NCBI RefSeq assembly: GCF_964026475.1
Contig: NZ_OZ032151.1
Span: forward strand, 1,415,615-1,479,614
Length of the DNA: 64,000 nucleotides
Direction: 5' to 3'
DNA from: Candidatus Tisiphia endosymbiont of Nemotelus nigrinus
Lineage (GTDB): Bacteria > Pseudomonadota > Alphaproteobacteria > Rickettsiales > Rickettsiaceae
Below the pieces are notes generated by a model. That model was given only the letters and a program-made list of their open reading frames with translations. It did not search any database and had not been told where the DNA came from. The translations under genes were made by a program, and so were the position numbers. Shown here in pieces: positions 9,482-18,444 of the stretch; position 1 is the stretch's first letter, and the number at the start of each line of letters is the position of its first letter.

Positions 9482-9796
9482 TTAACCCTTCATTTGGTTC
9501 ATATCACCCAGTTCTATCGAACCTTTATTTCTAAAATAAACTAATAATATGGCAAGACCTATTGCGGTTTCGGCAGCTGCTATTGTTAATATTATTATAC
9601 TAAAAATTTGACCAGATATCTCATGTGCATAAGTAGAGAATGCTACAAAATTTATGTTTACAGCGAGCAGCATCAATTCAATTGACATCAGGATTGTTAT
9701 GACATTTTTACGATGCATAAACAAACCGACCATTCCTATACTAAAAATCAGTGCTGACAAAATTAAATAATGCTCCAAAGTAATAGTACTAATCAT
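9482..9796 (-). CDS. nuoK: NADH-quinone oxidoreductase subunit K
   Basis: Small membrane subunit of respiratory complex I (104 aa, three transmembrane helices). [20 protein letters not shown] at the N terminus and the helix-2 [17 protein letters not shown] with its conserved Glu residues are characteristic of NuoK proton-channel architecture. Its start overlaps the end of nuoJ by 8 bases. It is the last gene of a nuoI-J-K run: nuoL does not follow, as the next gene is fdxA in the opposite direction. Confidence 0.96.
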   Translation of the reverse strand: MISTITLEHYLILSALIFSIGMVGLFMHRKNVITILMSIELMLLAVNINFVAFSTYAHEISGQIFSIIILTIAAAETAIGLAILLVYFRNKGSIELGDMNQMKG

Positions 9797-10403
9797 ATTG
9801 TATTTCTCCTACCCCTGCATTTAAACGTGGTTTGACCATTAATATGCTATTATCTTTGTTTGTAGCATGTTGCTTGGCAATATCCTGCCTCTTAACTCCA
9901 CTACGATGTCTAATAGTTAGGGTAATACAAGAGATCATTGCCATAAATAAAATAATACCCGAGATTTGAAAAGGTAGAATATAGTCAGTATATAGTACCT
10001 GTCCAATAGCATGAGTATTAGTGACACCTGATGTTATCTCAAATTGGCTATTATTTAAAACTATACCTTTAGCCCCTAAGCAAATTATCAGGACAAGATC
10101 AGCAAACATAATGAGTGCTACAGCAATACTAATAAACAAGTTTTTTTTGAATTGTACAATAATATCCGTAAAACGAATATTCAACATCATGATAACAAAC
10201 AAAAATAATACTGCTACTGCTCCAACATATATCACAACTAACATCATCGCTAAAAATTCTGCTCCTAACAAAATCATTAGCCCTGAACCGTTACAGAAAG
10301 TAAAGATCAGCCATAACACAGAATAAACAGGGTTTTTACTAATGACTACCAAACAACTACTTACAACCATTAGCCCGGCAAATAAATAAAAAAACATCTC
10401 CAT
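9789..10403 (-). CDS. nuoJ: NADH-quinone oxidoreductase subunit J
   Basis: Membrane subunit J of complex I (204 aa, five predicted helices). The helix-3 region [20 protein letters not shown], with the pi-bulge [19 protein letters not shown], is the family hallmark. The C terminus beyond about residue 165 (hydrophilic, ending VGEIQYD) is longer than the E. coli core but common in alphaproteobacteria. It overlaps nuoK by 8 bases and follows nuoI by 2 bases. Confidence 0.95.
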   Translation of the reverse strand: MEMFFYLFAGLMVVSSCLVVISKNPVYSVLWLIFTFCNGSGLMILLGAEFLAMMLVVIYVGAVAVLFLFVIMMLNIRFTDIIVQFKKNLFISIAVALIMFADLVLIICLGAKGIVLNNSQFEITSGVTNTHAIGQVLYTDYILPFQISGIILFMAMISCITLTIRHRSGVKRQDIAKQHATNKDNSILMVKPRLNAGVGEIQYD

Positions 10404-10405
10404 AA

Positions 10406-10891
10406 TTATCTATATTTATAATCATTATGTAGCTTAATTGCTAATTCTTGCTCCCACATATCACCATTCTTCAATAATTTTTCTTTGTCATACAGCAATT
10501 CTTCATGACTAACAGTAGCAAACTCAAAATTAGGACCTTCCACTATCGCATCAACTGGACATGCTTCTTGGCATAGACCACAATAAATGCATTTGGTCAT
10601 ATCAATATCATATCTAGTGGTACGCCTACTACCATCTACTCTTTCTTCTGCTTCAATAATAATAGCCTGAGCTGGACAAATTGCTTCGCACAGCTTACAA
10701 GCAATACAACGCTCCTCACCATTGGCGTAACGCCTTAATGCATGCTCACCCTTAAATCTCGGGCTTATCCGTCCCTTCTCATAGGGATAATTTATAGTTA
10801 CTTTAGGCTTAAAGAAATATCTCAAAGTTAAACTAAGCCCTGATACTATTTCAAATAACAAAAAAGACTTCAGGTAATTAATTATTCTCAT
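10406..10891 (-). CDS. nuoI: NADH-quinone oxidoreductase subunit I
   Basis: Peripheral-arm complex I subunit with two [4Fe-4S] clusters (N6a and N6b). It carries two ferredoxin motifs, [16 protein letters not shown] and [16 protein letters not shown]. The start is placed at the ATG at 10891 ([15 protein letters not shown], 161 aa), matching the usual NuoI N terminus. A TTG at 10906 would add five residues. NuoH is not upstream: the region beyond the start holds a transposon-type remnant, so the operon has been broken at this end too. Confidence 0.95.
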   Translation of the reverse strand: MRIINYLKSFLLFEIVSGLSLTLRYFFKPKVTINYPYEKGRISPRFKGEHALRRYANGEERCIACKLCEAICPAQAIIIEAEERVDGSRRTTRYDIDMTKCIYCGLCQEACPVDAIVEGPNFEFATVSHEELLYDKEKLLKNGDMWEQELAIKLHNDYKYR

Positions 10892-10929
10892 TTCATTATA
10901 CACCAAAAATTTCTAGCACTAAGCATGTT

Positions 10930-11141
10930 TTACAATTTAATTTCCAATAATTCATTAATTCTAGCAATAGATAAGCTAGTAATTTTAGCTACTTCCTCAA
11001 TAGAATTCCCCTTTTTTATCATCATTTTTATTAATTTAACTTCATCTCTAGTCTTAGCAATTTTGATAGCTTCTTCTCTAGATTTTTCTCATACCCCACA
11101 TATTTTACAGGAGGGTTGAAATAATAAGTTGAAATAAGTGA
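10930..11141 (-). pseudogene. C-terminal remnant of Rpn/PD-(D/E)XK nuclease-transposase
   Basis: On the minus strand, about 60 codons read NPPVKYVGYE, then after a one-base frameshift KSREEAIKIAKTRDEVKLIK through IEEVAKITSLSIARINELLE. This is the C-terminal part of the Rpn family (recombination-promoting nuclease, annotated as PD-(D/E)XK transposases). It has the same helical tail as the intact copy at 41620-42510 (IAKKMIAKGKSIEEIMELT). The catalytic core is absent, so this is a dead fragment. Confidence 0.7.
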
Positions 11142-11184
11142 CTGAAAGTCTTTAATCTCCGCTGGGAAAAAGCAACCGGAGGTA

Positions 11185-11350
11185 TTAGACACTGTTAACA
11201 AAGCTTATTCAATTGGTGAATAAAGTCTTTTTTGCTGCAAATTATAAGATTTTTTTGAAATAGCTATATTATTCCGGCAAAAATCTTATTAATTTTCACT
11301 AAAAAATCCATTAATTCATCAATCAAATAAGCTTTGTTAACAGTGTCTAA
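11185..11350. mobile_element. MITE-like element with long terminal inverted repeats
   Basis: 166-bp non-coding element. The left end TTAGACACTGTTAACAAAGC (from 11185) is repeated in inverse orientation at the right end (to 11350). The similarity continues for about 35 bases with few mismatches. The first 105 bases from CTGTTAACAAAG are found again, apparently identical, at 46309-46414. Non-autonomous mobility is inferred; the parental element is unknown. Confidence 0.7.
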
Positions 11351-11391
11351 TGGACTCTCAATCACTATACCAAGTATTATACATATTTTTA

Positions 11392-11523
11392 GACTGGCAT
11401 CCAGCACGAATTAAAACATTTGCAGAATTAATCTGTGCAGTAGTAAAAGCTAACTGTGAGAATCAAAGAATTAGTGCTGTATGTCACTTCTAAAGGTAAT
11501 TTACGTGCCAAGTATAGGAAATG
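11392..11523 (+). pseudogene. transposase remnant (possibly IS4 family)
   Basis: Frame 1 reads DWHPARIKTFAELICAVVKA. After a frameshift the text continues VRIKELVLYVTSKGNLRAKY. Together they look like the N-terminal part of a rickettsial IS4-type transposase; the rest is missing. The family call rests on memory of similar proteins and needs a search. The remaining bases from 11524 to 11718 hold no feature I recognise apart from the parC leader. Confidence 0.5.
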
Positions 11524-11718
11524 TTAATATAAGACACTGAATAATGGTAGTATAAAATTATGGATTTGCAAAGAGAATTAATGTCACTTCTTAATATAAA
11601 AATTAGCAAAATATAGAATTGTTGAAAAAAAGTATAATTCTTACCATTTTTGTATTAGTGCGAGTATATATTTAGGGTATTATACTAAATAGGAAATAAA
11701 TATAAGAAAAAGTTTTGT

Positions 11719-13932
11719 ATGATAGATGATGCTAAAATAGAAAATATAGACTTTGGGAATGCATTATCAGAGCGTTACCTCTCTTATGCTCTATCAACAA
11801 TTATGTCACGATCTTTGCCTGACGTTCGTGATGGATTAAAACCAGTCCATCGTAGATTATTATATGCCATGCTGCAATTAAGGTTAGACCCAACCTCTGG
11901 TTATAAGAAATGTGCAAGAGTTGTCGGTGATGTGATTGGTAAATATCACCCGCATGGTGATGGTGCAGTTTATGATACATTGGTACGTCTTGCTCAAAGC
12001 TTTTCTCTCAGATATCCACTAATTGATGGACAGGGAAATTTTGGTTCTATTGATGGTGATAACGCTGCAGCTATGCGTTATACGGAATCACGAATGACTG
12101 AAATTTGTACCTTATTAATGTCAGATATAGATCAAGATACTGTCGATTTTCGTGCTACCTATGATGATTCGGATACTGAACCAGTCATTATGCCTGCTAT
12201 GTTTCCTAATTTACTGGCTAATGGTTCAGAAGGTATAGCAGTTGGAATGGCAACCAGTATACCACCACATAATTTACATGAATTATGTGATGCACTAATA
12301 TATTTAATTGACCATCCTGAATCAAAGGTCAATGATATTTTACAATTTGTCAAAGGTCCTGATTTTCCAACAGGCGGCATAATCGTTGATAGAATCGACT
12401 CAATCCACCAAGCTTATAGTGTGGGACGTGGTAGTTTTCGAGTAAGAGCAAGATGGGCAAAGGAAGATTTAAGTTATGGTCTATATCAGATAGTAATTAC
12501 TGAAATACCTTATCAAGTACAAAAATCTAAACTTATTGAGCAAGTAGCTGGTTTGTTAAAAGATAAAAAAATTCCTTTAATAGGTAATATCAGGGATGAA
12601 TCAACGGAAGATATAAGGTTAATTATTGAACCCAGAGATCGTAATTGTGATCCTAATGTTATTATGGAGTCATTGTTCAAATTAACAGTTCTAGAAAATA
12701 GAATCCAACTTAATATGAATGTTATAGGCTCAAATAATATTCCTAAAGTAGCTAATATATTGGAAATATTGCAGGAATTTTTATTACATCGGCAAAATAT
12801 TATTACTCGCAGATCTAAATTTCTTATTGGCAAAATTGAACATAGATTAGAAATTCTTAAAGGTTTAAGAATAGCTTACCTCAACTTGGATGAAATAATT
12901 AAAATTATTCGTGAAGAAGATGAGCCCAAGCAAGTAATGATCGCTAAGTTTGGTTTAACTGATCTGCAAGTTGAAGCAATTCTCAATACAAGATTACGAT
13001 CTTTAAGAAAATTGGAAGAACAAGAAATTATTAACGAACATAATTTGCTAGAAAAAGAGCATGCAAATCTGCAGAAAATTTTACAAGATCCGAGTGAATT
13101 AAAGAAAATAGTTAAGAAAGAAGTTAAAATGGTGCAAACAAAGTTTGGTTTTAGCACTAAATTGGGATTACGCCGAACTAGTTTTGAAGAAGCCAATATT
13201 GTCGCTCAGATTGTTGATATTTCAGCTTTTATAACCAAAGAACCTATTACCATAATTTGTTCCAAAATGGGTTGGATTCGCTCTTTGAAAGGTCATAATA
13301 ATGATTTATCAACTGTAAAATACAAGGAAGGAGATGCAGAAAATTTTATTCTAGAAGGCTATACTACTGATAAAATCCTTATATTCAGTGCATCGGGGCG
13401 GTTTTTCACTATTCTAGGCGATAATATATCTAGAGGGAAAGGCAATGGCGAGTCGATAAAGCTGATCATAGATATCGGCAATGAAGAAATAGTAAGCATG
13501 TTTGTTTATCAACCTGCCCAAAAACTTTTGCTGGCCAGCAGTATTGGCAAAGGATTTATTATTGATTCAGATGAAGTAGTCGCACAAACTAAGCTTGGTA
13601 AGCAAATTATGCAGGTTTCTGAAAATCATTATTGTATTGCTTGCGTGCCGGTAGATGGTGATTGTCTAGCTTGTATAGGTGAAAACCGAAAATTATTAGT
13701 ATTTAATTTAAGTGAAGTACCAATTATGAAACGAGGGCAAGGCGTAATTTTGCAAAAGTTCAAAGATGTCAAACTGATGGATGTTAAGATATTCGATAGC
13801 AGCTTAGGATTAAGTTGGAAAATAGGAGAAAAGACTAGGATAGAGAAAGATCTTTTACCATTTCGTGGGCGACGAGGTGCCGTTGGCAAGATGCCTCCTA
13901 GTGGATTTCCTAAAAATAATAAATTTTCCTAG
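11719..13932 (+). CDS. parC: DNA topoisomerase IV subunit A
   Basis: Breakage-reunion subunit that decatenates chromosomes with ParE. 737 aa, the ParC length rather than the roughly 900 aa of rickettsial GyrA. The winged-helix/tower core starts at [20 protein letters not shown]; the active-site Tyr is Y121 in AAMRYTES. Residues about 500-720 form a short beta-pinwheel C-terminal domain without the gyrase GyrA-box. In the quinolone region [13 protein letters not shown], the residue equivalent to E. coli ParC Ser80 is Gly82 and that of Glu84 is Asp86. Monocistronic, preceded by transposon debris. Confidence 0.93.
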   Translation: MIDDAKIENIDFGNALSERYLSYALSTIMSRSLPDVRDGLKPVHRRLLYAMLQLRLDPTSGYKKCARVVGDVIGKYHPHGDGAVYDTLVRLAQSFSLRYPLIDGQGNFGSIDGDNAAAMRYTESRMTEICTLLMSDIDQDTVDFRATYDDSDTEPVIMPAMFPNLLANGSEGIAVGMATSIPPHNLHELCDALIYLIDHPESKVNDILQFVKGPDFPTGGIIVDRIDSIHQAYSVGRGSFRVRARWAKEDLSYGLYQIVITEIPYQVQKSKLIEQVAGLLKDKKIPLIGNIRDESTEDIRLIIEPRDRNCDPNVIMESLFKLTVLENRIQLNMNVIGSNNIPKVANILEILQEFLLHRQNIITRRSKFLIGKIEHRLEILKGLRIAYLNLDEIIKIIREEDEPKQVMIAKFGLTDLQVEAILNTRLRSLRKLEEQEIINEHNLLEKEHANLQKILQDPSELKKIVKKEVKMVQTKFGFSTKLGLRRTSFEEANIVAQIVDISAFITKEPITIICSKMGWIRSLKGHNNDLSTVKYKEGDAENFILEGYTTDKILIFSASGRFFTILGDNISRGKGNGESIKLIIDIGNEEIVSMFVYQPAQKLLLASSIGKGFIIDSDEVVAQTKLGKQIMQVSENHYCIACVPVDGDCLACIGENRKLLVFNLSEVPIMKRGQGVILQKFKDVKLMDVKIFDSSLGLSWKIGEKTRIEKDLLPFRGRRGAVGKMPPSGFPKNNKFS

Positions 13933-13960
13933 TGTTACAGTTGTAGATTGAATAGATTCT

Positions 13961-13992
13961 CTAACCCGGATATTGCATGAAGGTATCAATAT
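13961..13992. repeat. half copy of the CTAGCCCGG inverted-repeat element
   Basis: The 32 bases beginning CTAACCCGGATATTGCATGA match, with one mismatch, the reverse complement of 55358-55389, the right end of a complete 185-bp palindromic element. Only one end is present here, between parC and hemW. Confidence 0.65.
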
Positions 13993-14038
13993 ATCTTCTC
14001 TTTTTTGACTGTGTTTTCTTCTAATTTCTGTAAAAATT

Positions 14039-15220
14039 CTATTTAAATAACCTTGGTACTATATAACTGTGTAACATTAGACCTTTATTTGTAAGATTAA
14101 TGTAACCTTTATCGCCTAATTCCTCATCCCACCGAAGTAAGGCTAGCTTTTTATAGTATGCTACCTTTTGTCTATCCAGAATCTCAAATAATTGCTTACC
14201 AGTTCTTTTTTGTATAATGTCAATATTTAGACCTTTTTCAAGACGTAGTCCCATCATCAACATTTCCTCAACTATTTCTTGCGTAGAAAGTTTATTAATA
14301 TACTGAATACCACACCCCAAACTATTAACAATTTGTAACCATTTCTCGGGTTTATGCCACATCATGATACTATAGAGATTAGATGTAGCACTACTATCAT
14401 ACATATTAACTCTACTATGGCTACCCGGACCTATGCCTAAATAATTATTATATTGCCAATATGTCAAATTATGCTTACATTCATGACCTAATATGGCATA
14501 ATTTGATATTTCATATCTAAGATATCCTTGGGACTTTAAATATAAATTAGTCCATTCATACTGATCAGCTGCTTGATCTGAGCTTGGTATAGTTAGATCT
14601 CCATCATTAAATAATTTATAAAATAACGTACCTTTTTCGATGGCTAGTTGATACAATGAGATATGACCTGAGGCAAGTCTCATAGCTCTAGCAAGTTCAT
14701 CTTGCCAACTTTCTAGAGTTTGGTTACTTCTTGCATAAATTAGGTCAAAAGATATTCTAGGGAAAATACAGCGAGCTGTCTCAATAGTTTTGATTGCTTG
14801 CCCCACATCATGTTGTCGCCCTAAACTCTTTAAGTCATTTTCTACTAGAGACTGGACACCAATTGACATACGATTTACTCCAGCTAGTCTAAAATCCCTA
14901 AATTTCTTAGTTTCAAATGAAGTAGGATTTGTTTCTAAAGTAATTTCTGTTTGCTCATCTATTGTTGCTAGATTTGCTATTTTTCTAATTATTCCTTCAA
15001 TAACAAATGGCTTCATCAAAGATGGAGTACCACCGCCAAAGAAAATAGATTTTATATATTTATAACCTATAACATCCTTGAAATGATTTAGTTCTAGTTC
15101 ATAACATTTCAGCCAATCATCATGGTCTACTTTATCCGAGACATGAGAATTAAAATCACAATACGGACATTTTGACAAACAGAATGGCCAATGTATATAT
15201 ATCGATAATGGTTGTTTCAT
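14039..15220 (-). CDS. hemW: radical SAM heme chaperone HemW
   Basis: Radical SAM protein of the HemN/HemW family (393 aa). The iron-sulfur motif is C14-x3-C18-x2-C21 (PFCLSKCPYCDFNSHV), and FFGGGTPSLMKP follows. The CPYCDFNSH spacing and the short N terminus before the cluster fit HemW (heme insertion into respiratory enzymes) rather than a true oxygen-independent coproporphyrinogen oxidase. This distinction is family knowledge, not proof. It stands alone on the minus strand. Confidence 0.9.
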   Translation of the reverse strand: MKQPLSIYIHWPFCLSKCPYCDFNSHVSDKVDHDDWLKCYELELNHFKDVIGYKYIKSIFFGGGTPSLMKPFVIEGIIRKIANLATIDEQTEITLETNPTSFETKKFRDFRLAGVNRMSIGVQSLVENDLKSLGRQHDVGQAIKTIETARCIFPRISFDLIYARSNQTLESWQDELARAMRLASGHISLYQLAIEKGTLFYKLFNDGDLTIPSSDQAADQYEWTNLYLKSQGYLRYEISNYAILGHECKHNLTYWQYNNYLGIGPGSHSRVNMYDSSATSNLYSIMMWHKPEKWLQIVNSLGCGIQYINKLSTQEIVEEMLMMGLRLEKGLNIDIIQKRTGKQLFEILDRQKVAYYKKLALLRWDEELGDKGYINLTNKGLMLHSYIVPRLFK

Positions 15221-15447
15221 GTTTGATTTTACAATAAATACTTGGCAATTCGATGGCTTAACAACTACAAGTTGTCATTCTCGCGTAGTAGAAGAGAATA
15301 TCTATATCCTTGCTTTCTCAGGGACAAAATAGGATTGCTTAGTTGCCTTATACTATCCTCACGATGATAGGAGTAATGTTAATCAGGTTAGCTGTGTATG
15401 CCCACAATCTTAAATAATAGCAGCATAAACTCCCACCCCATTTCTTT

Positions 15448-16431
15448 TTAATAAGACCTATTTAAAGTAAATTCTAGTAAAGAAACTAAGTGATCTTTAT
15501 AAATATTTTGTATGGGGATTTGCTTTAACAAATTATTAGCTTCATTGTTAATAGATGCTAAATAGTCGATAATCTGCTGATTAATACAATGTTCTACCAT
15601 CAATTCTCGTATTATTTTAAACTCATTTTCAGATCTATTATCTGCCTTAATCATTTCTTGAATTTTTAACTGCCACTGTGCATCAAGCTTCTTATATAAG
15701 AAAATTAGCGGTAGAGTTATTTTTCCTTCTAGGAAATCATCCCCTATATTCTTACCAATATCACAACTATCTCCCAAATAATCAAATAGATCATCAATGA
15801 TTTGAAAAATATTACCTAAATATCTACCAAATTTTTGTAAGATATTACAAATTTCGTTAGATTGACCAGAAATAATTGCTCCTACTTCACAAGATACACC
15901 AAATAATTCTGCAGTTTTTGCCATAATTATTTCATTATATTCTGTTTCATCAATAATTCTTCGCTGATTCAATTTCACCAATTGTGATACCTCTCCTTCC
16001 GATATGACTGCTGAAGCTCTTGACAAAGATTTCATTGCTTTAATAGATTTTGTATCGACCATTAGCTGAAATGATTGGCTAAATAAGAAATCCCCCACTA
16101 GAATACTAGTCTTGCTATCCCAGATAACATTAGCAGTAGGTTTGGATCTTCTCATGGTACTTTCATCTACTACATCGTCATGCAGTAAAGTTGCTGCATG
16201 AATAAACTCTACAGCTCCAGCAAGTTTTATATTATCTTCCCCTATATAACCAAACATTTTACTAGTTAAAATTGTTAGTAATGGTCTGATTCTCTTCCCA
16301 CCAAATTCTAGCAAATATTTACCTATTACGTTAACTAGCTCCTCTTTGGTAGCTAAGTGTCTTATAATAAGCTTATTCAATGCAGAAAGCTCTTGGCTTA
16401 ATTCTTTATGTATTATTTTTATAGTATCCAA
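15448..16431 (-). CDS. ispB: polyprenyl diphosphate synthase (octaprenyl type)
   Basis: Trans-prenyltransferase that makes the side chain of ubiquinone. 327 aa. First aspartate-rich motif DDVVDE at 85-90, second DDLFDYLGD near residue 215; GGKRIRP at 44-50 is the basic IPP-binding site. The spacing before the first motif lacks the bulky residues of short-chain synthases, so a long-chain product is likely. The exact chain length cannot be read. Neighbours are unrelated genes separated by repeats. Confidence 0.9.
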   Translation of the reverse strand: MDTIKIIHKELSQELSALNKLIIRHLATKEELVNVIGKYLLEFGGKRIRPLLTILTSKMFGYIGEDNIKLAGAVEFIHAATLLHDDVVDESTMRRSKPTANVIWDSKTSILVGDFLFSQSFQLMVDTKSIKAMKSLSRASAVISEGEVSQLVKLNQRRIIDETEYNEIIMAKTAELFGVSCEVGAIISGQSNEICNILQKFGRYLGNIFQIIDDLFDYLGDSCDIGKNIGDDFLEGKITLPLIFLYKKLDAQWQLKIQEMIKADNRSENEFKIIRELMVEHCINQQIIDYLASINNEANNLLKQIPIQNIYKDHLVSLLEFTLNRSY

Positions 16432-16480
16432 TTTACGTCTCTATTTTAACCTGATTGTTTCTATAGCTTAAAAGCCCAAG

Positions 16481-16571
16481 ACGTCATTGCGAGGAGCAAC
16501 AATGTAGCAACGTGGCAACCCAATCTAATGAAGTGGATTGCCATGACCACTATATGGTTTCGCAATGACGT
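16481..16571. repeat. palindromic repeat, GTCATTGCGAG family (copy 1)
   Basis: Starts ACGTCATTGCGAGG and ends TTTCGCAATGACGT, with inner inverted pieces GGCAACCCAATC and GGATTGCC. It lies upstream of ispB, and a second copy begins 14 bases further on. Confidence 0.85.
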
Positions 16572-16584
16572 ACATGCGCCTCAA

Positions 16585-16685
16585 ACGTTATTGCGAGAAG
16601 CCACTTTAGTGGCGACGAAGCAATTCACTTATGGTTACTTATGTGGATTGCTTCGTCAACCTATAGCCCTTTTTGCAATGACGTT
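16585..16685. repeat. palindromic repeat, GTCATTGCGAG family (copy 2)
   Basis: AACGTTATTGCGAGAAG at the left and TTTTGCAATGACGTT at the right, with internal GACGAAGCAATTC and GGATTGCTTCGTC arms. Immediately downstream, GCTTCCTTTTCTAACTTTCG (16701-16720, continuing ACAG) matches 60288-60310 in inverse orientation, marking another shared repeat. No gene lies in 16432-16775. Confidence 0.85.
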
Positions 16686-16775
16686 ATCCTACTTAAGACT
16701 GCTTCCTTTTCTAACTTTCGACAGATATGATCTATACATCTTCGCAAGATTTTTCTACCATTTTAAACTGCCCTG

Positions 16776-18443
16776 TTATTTTATACTCTCCTGCCAAACA
16801 TCACTGTCAATCTCCAAGAAAGGTTGAACCATTAAGTGTTTTAATAACTTTTGATGCTCATTGAAATCAGGTATTAGCTCTTGTATTCTTTTTGTTATAT
16901 TATCACCAACCCGTATTTTCCCCGAGGCTTTTTTATATAATGCTAGATAATATAGTGGTAAGAACTTATTGAGATCGACTGTGCCTATTTTTCCTTTTTC
17001 TATATTATTGGAATCTAATTTATATTCAAAACTTATATCATCTGAGTTAGAACCAGGATGATCTGATACAGTTTTTAAAAAATACTTGATACCCTCTTTG
17101 TATACCATACGACTATCTTCTGAAAATGTTTTAAATCTACCTAAATTTAATAAATAATTGGTTATAATATCAGTTACCTTTAAATAATTATTGACGACCA
17201 CAAGACCATTAACATCAAATTTGCCAAATGAATTTAGCTTGCATTCACTTGACAACCGGAATCCAGTATTATTAGAAAATAAACTAAGATTATTTATTTG
17301 AGCTCTCATTACATCTTTTGTTCTAGCAAAAAAATTTATATCTAAATCAAAAATATATTGATGATTTTCTAATTCAGTTAAATTGAATTTATCTTTATTA
17401 CTGTTAATATACTGTAATTCTTCCATTAATGATGAATTATTAGGGAATGCTGATATATATGGCAGTAAATACTGGATAGAGTTTAATATATTATCGGAAA
17501 CCCCTGATTTCAAATCAATTTTTGATTCAACCTTAAGGTGGCTAGCACGATTACTTTCTTCTTCTCTATTTTGATATAAGAAACTAGTGCTAGAGTTTTG
17601 GATATTGCTTGCGAATTTGCTTGATATCATTTTTATTTCTAAATCATTAGCAAATTCACTATATATAGATTTATTTGTTTTTATATAAAACTTACCTTCA
17701 AAACTAAAAGGCATTGGCCAAGCAAATCTATATAATAAAAGACCAGCTGGTATCCTTCTGTTGATAACATTACTTTCTAAGATGTTTGTTGAATAAGTAA
17801 TATTTAATTTTTGTGGCACATTATTTTTAAAATCTTCTAGATCAGTATAATATTTTTTCTTTTCTAGTGAGAATGAAATGATTGTATGATCTTCATCATA
17901 TAGTTTCTGCCCGTCAACTAAATCAAAAATTTTGCTTTTATCAGATCTTAATTCCAACTTCTTGACAAAATTGATAATTTCAAATGGATCTTTTTTTTGT
18001 GTGAAAATCTTAAATAACTTCAAGCTTAAAGGAATCTTGGCTATAAAAGAATAATTATCACTTTCAAATTTTGCTCCAAACCCCAATTGAATAGGTTTAT
18101 AACGACCTGTTGCATTACCAGAATAGGTGATAAAGCAGGCTTGTTTTAGTAAATCATAGCCTATATAAATCGGAGTATGAAATTCAATTATACTAGTCTC
18201 CCCCTCTTCATGCCACCCAATTATTTGAAAGGCAATTTTAAATGGAAAGCCATAGCTGGTAATTTTATTAAATTTAACAAAATATTTTCGTTCACTATCT
18301 ATAGTATCAGCAGCGATATAACGGTTAGCATATTGTTGATTAATATTACTAGCTATAGAGCTAATAATTAAGAACCATGCAATGGTATAAATCAAAAGAG
18401 TTACAGCAATTACCACTGATATATATGTTAACGTTTTTCGCAT
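16776..18443 (-). CDS. conserved hypothetical membrane-anchored protein, weakly DUF2125-like
   Basis: I do not recognise this 555-aa protein with certainty. It has one N-terminal membrane helix (about 7-30, ISVVIAVTLLIYTIAWFLII) followed by a long, beta-rich, Lys/Asn-rich periplasmic domain with no Cys cluster or catalytic motif that I can see. The early segment KFNKITSYGFPFKIAFQIIG resembles the GFPFR-type motif of DUF2125 proteins of alphaproteobacteria. It begins 1 base after the stop of tlc, so the two genes are probably co-transcribed. Role unknown. Confidence 0.7.
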   Translation of the reverse strand: MRKTLTYISVVIAVTLLIYTIAWFLIISSIASNINQQYANRYIAADTIDSERKYFVKFNKITSYGFPFKIAFQIIGWHEEGETSIIEFHTPIYIGYDLLKQACFITYSGNATGRYKPIQLGFGAKFESDNYSFIAKIPLSLKLFKIFTQKKDPFEIINFVKKLELRSDKSKIFDLVDGQKLYDEDHTIISFSLEKKKYYTDLEDFKNNVPQKLNITYSTNILESNVINRRIPAGLLLYRFAWPMPFSFEGKFYIKTNKSIYSEFANDLEIKMISSKFASNIQNSSTSFLYQNREEESNRASHLKVESKIDLKSGVSDNILNSIQYLLPYISAFPNNSSLMEELQYINSNKDKFNLTELENHQYIFDLDINFFARTKDVMRAQINNLSLFSNNTGFRLSSECKLNSFGKFDVNGLVVVNNYLKVTDIITNYLLNLGRFKTFSEDSRMVYKEGIKYFLKTVSDHPGSNSDDISFEYKLDSNNIEKGKIGTVDLNKFLPLYYLALYKKASGKIRVGDNITKRIQELIPDFNEHQKLLKHLMVQPFLEIDSDVWQESIK

Positions 18444-18444
18444 G

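Noticed and set aside
10925..11119. 64-aa plus-strand frame upstream of parC
   Set aside because: The opposite strand reads as an Rpn C-terminal tail, so this frame is its shadow.
16528..16827. 99-aa open frame on the plus strand
   Set aside because: It lies almost wholly in two GTCATTGCGAG repeats and overlaps the end of the 555-aa gene; no family resemblance.
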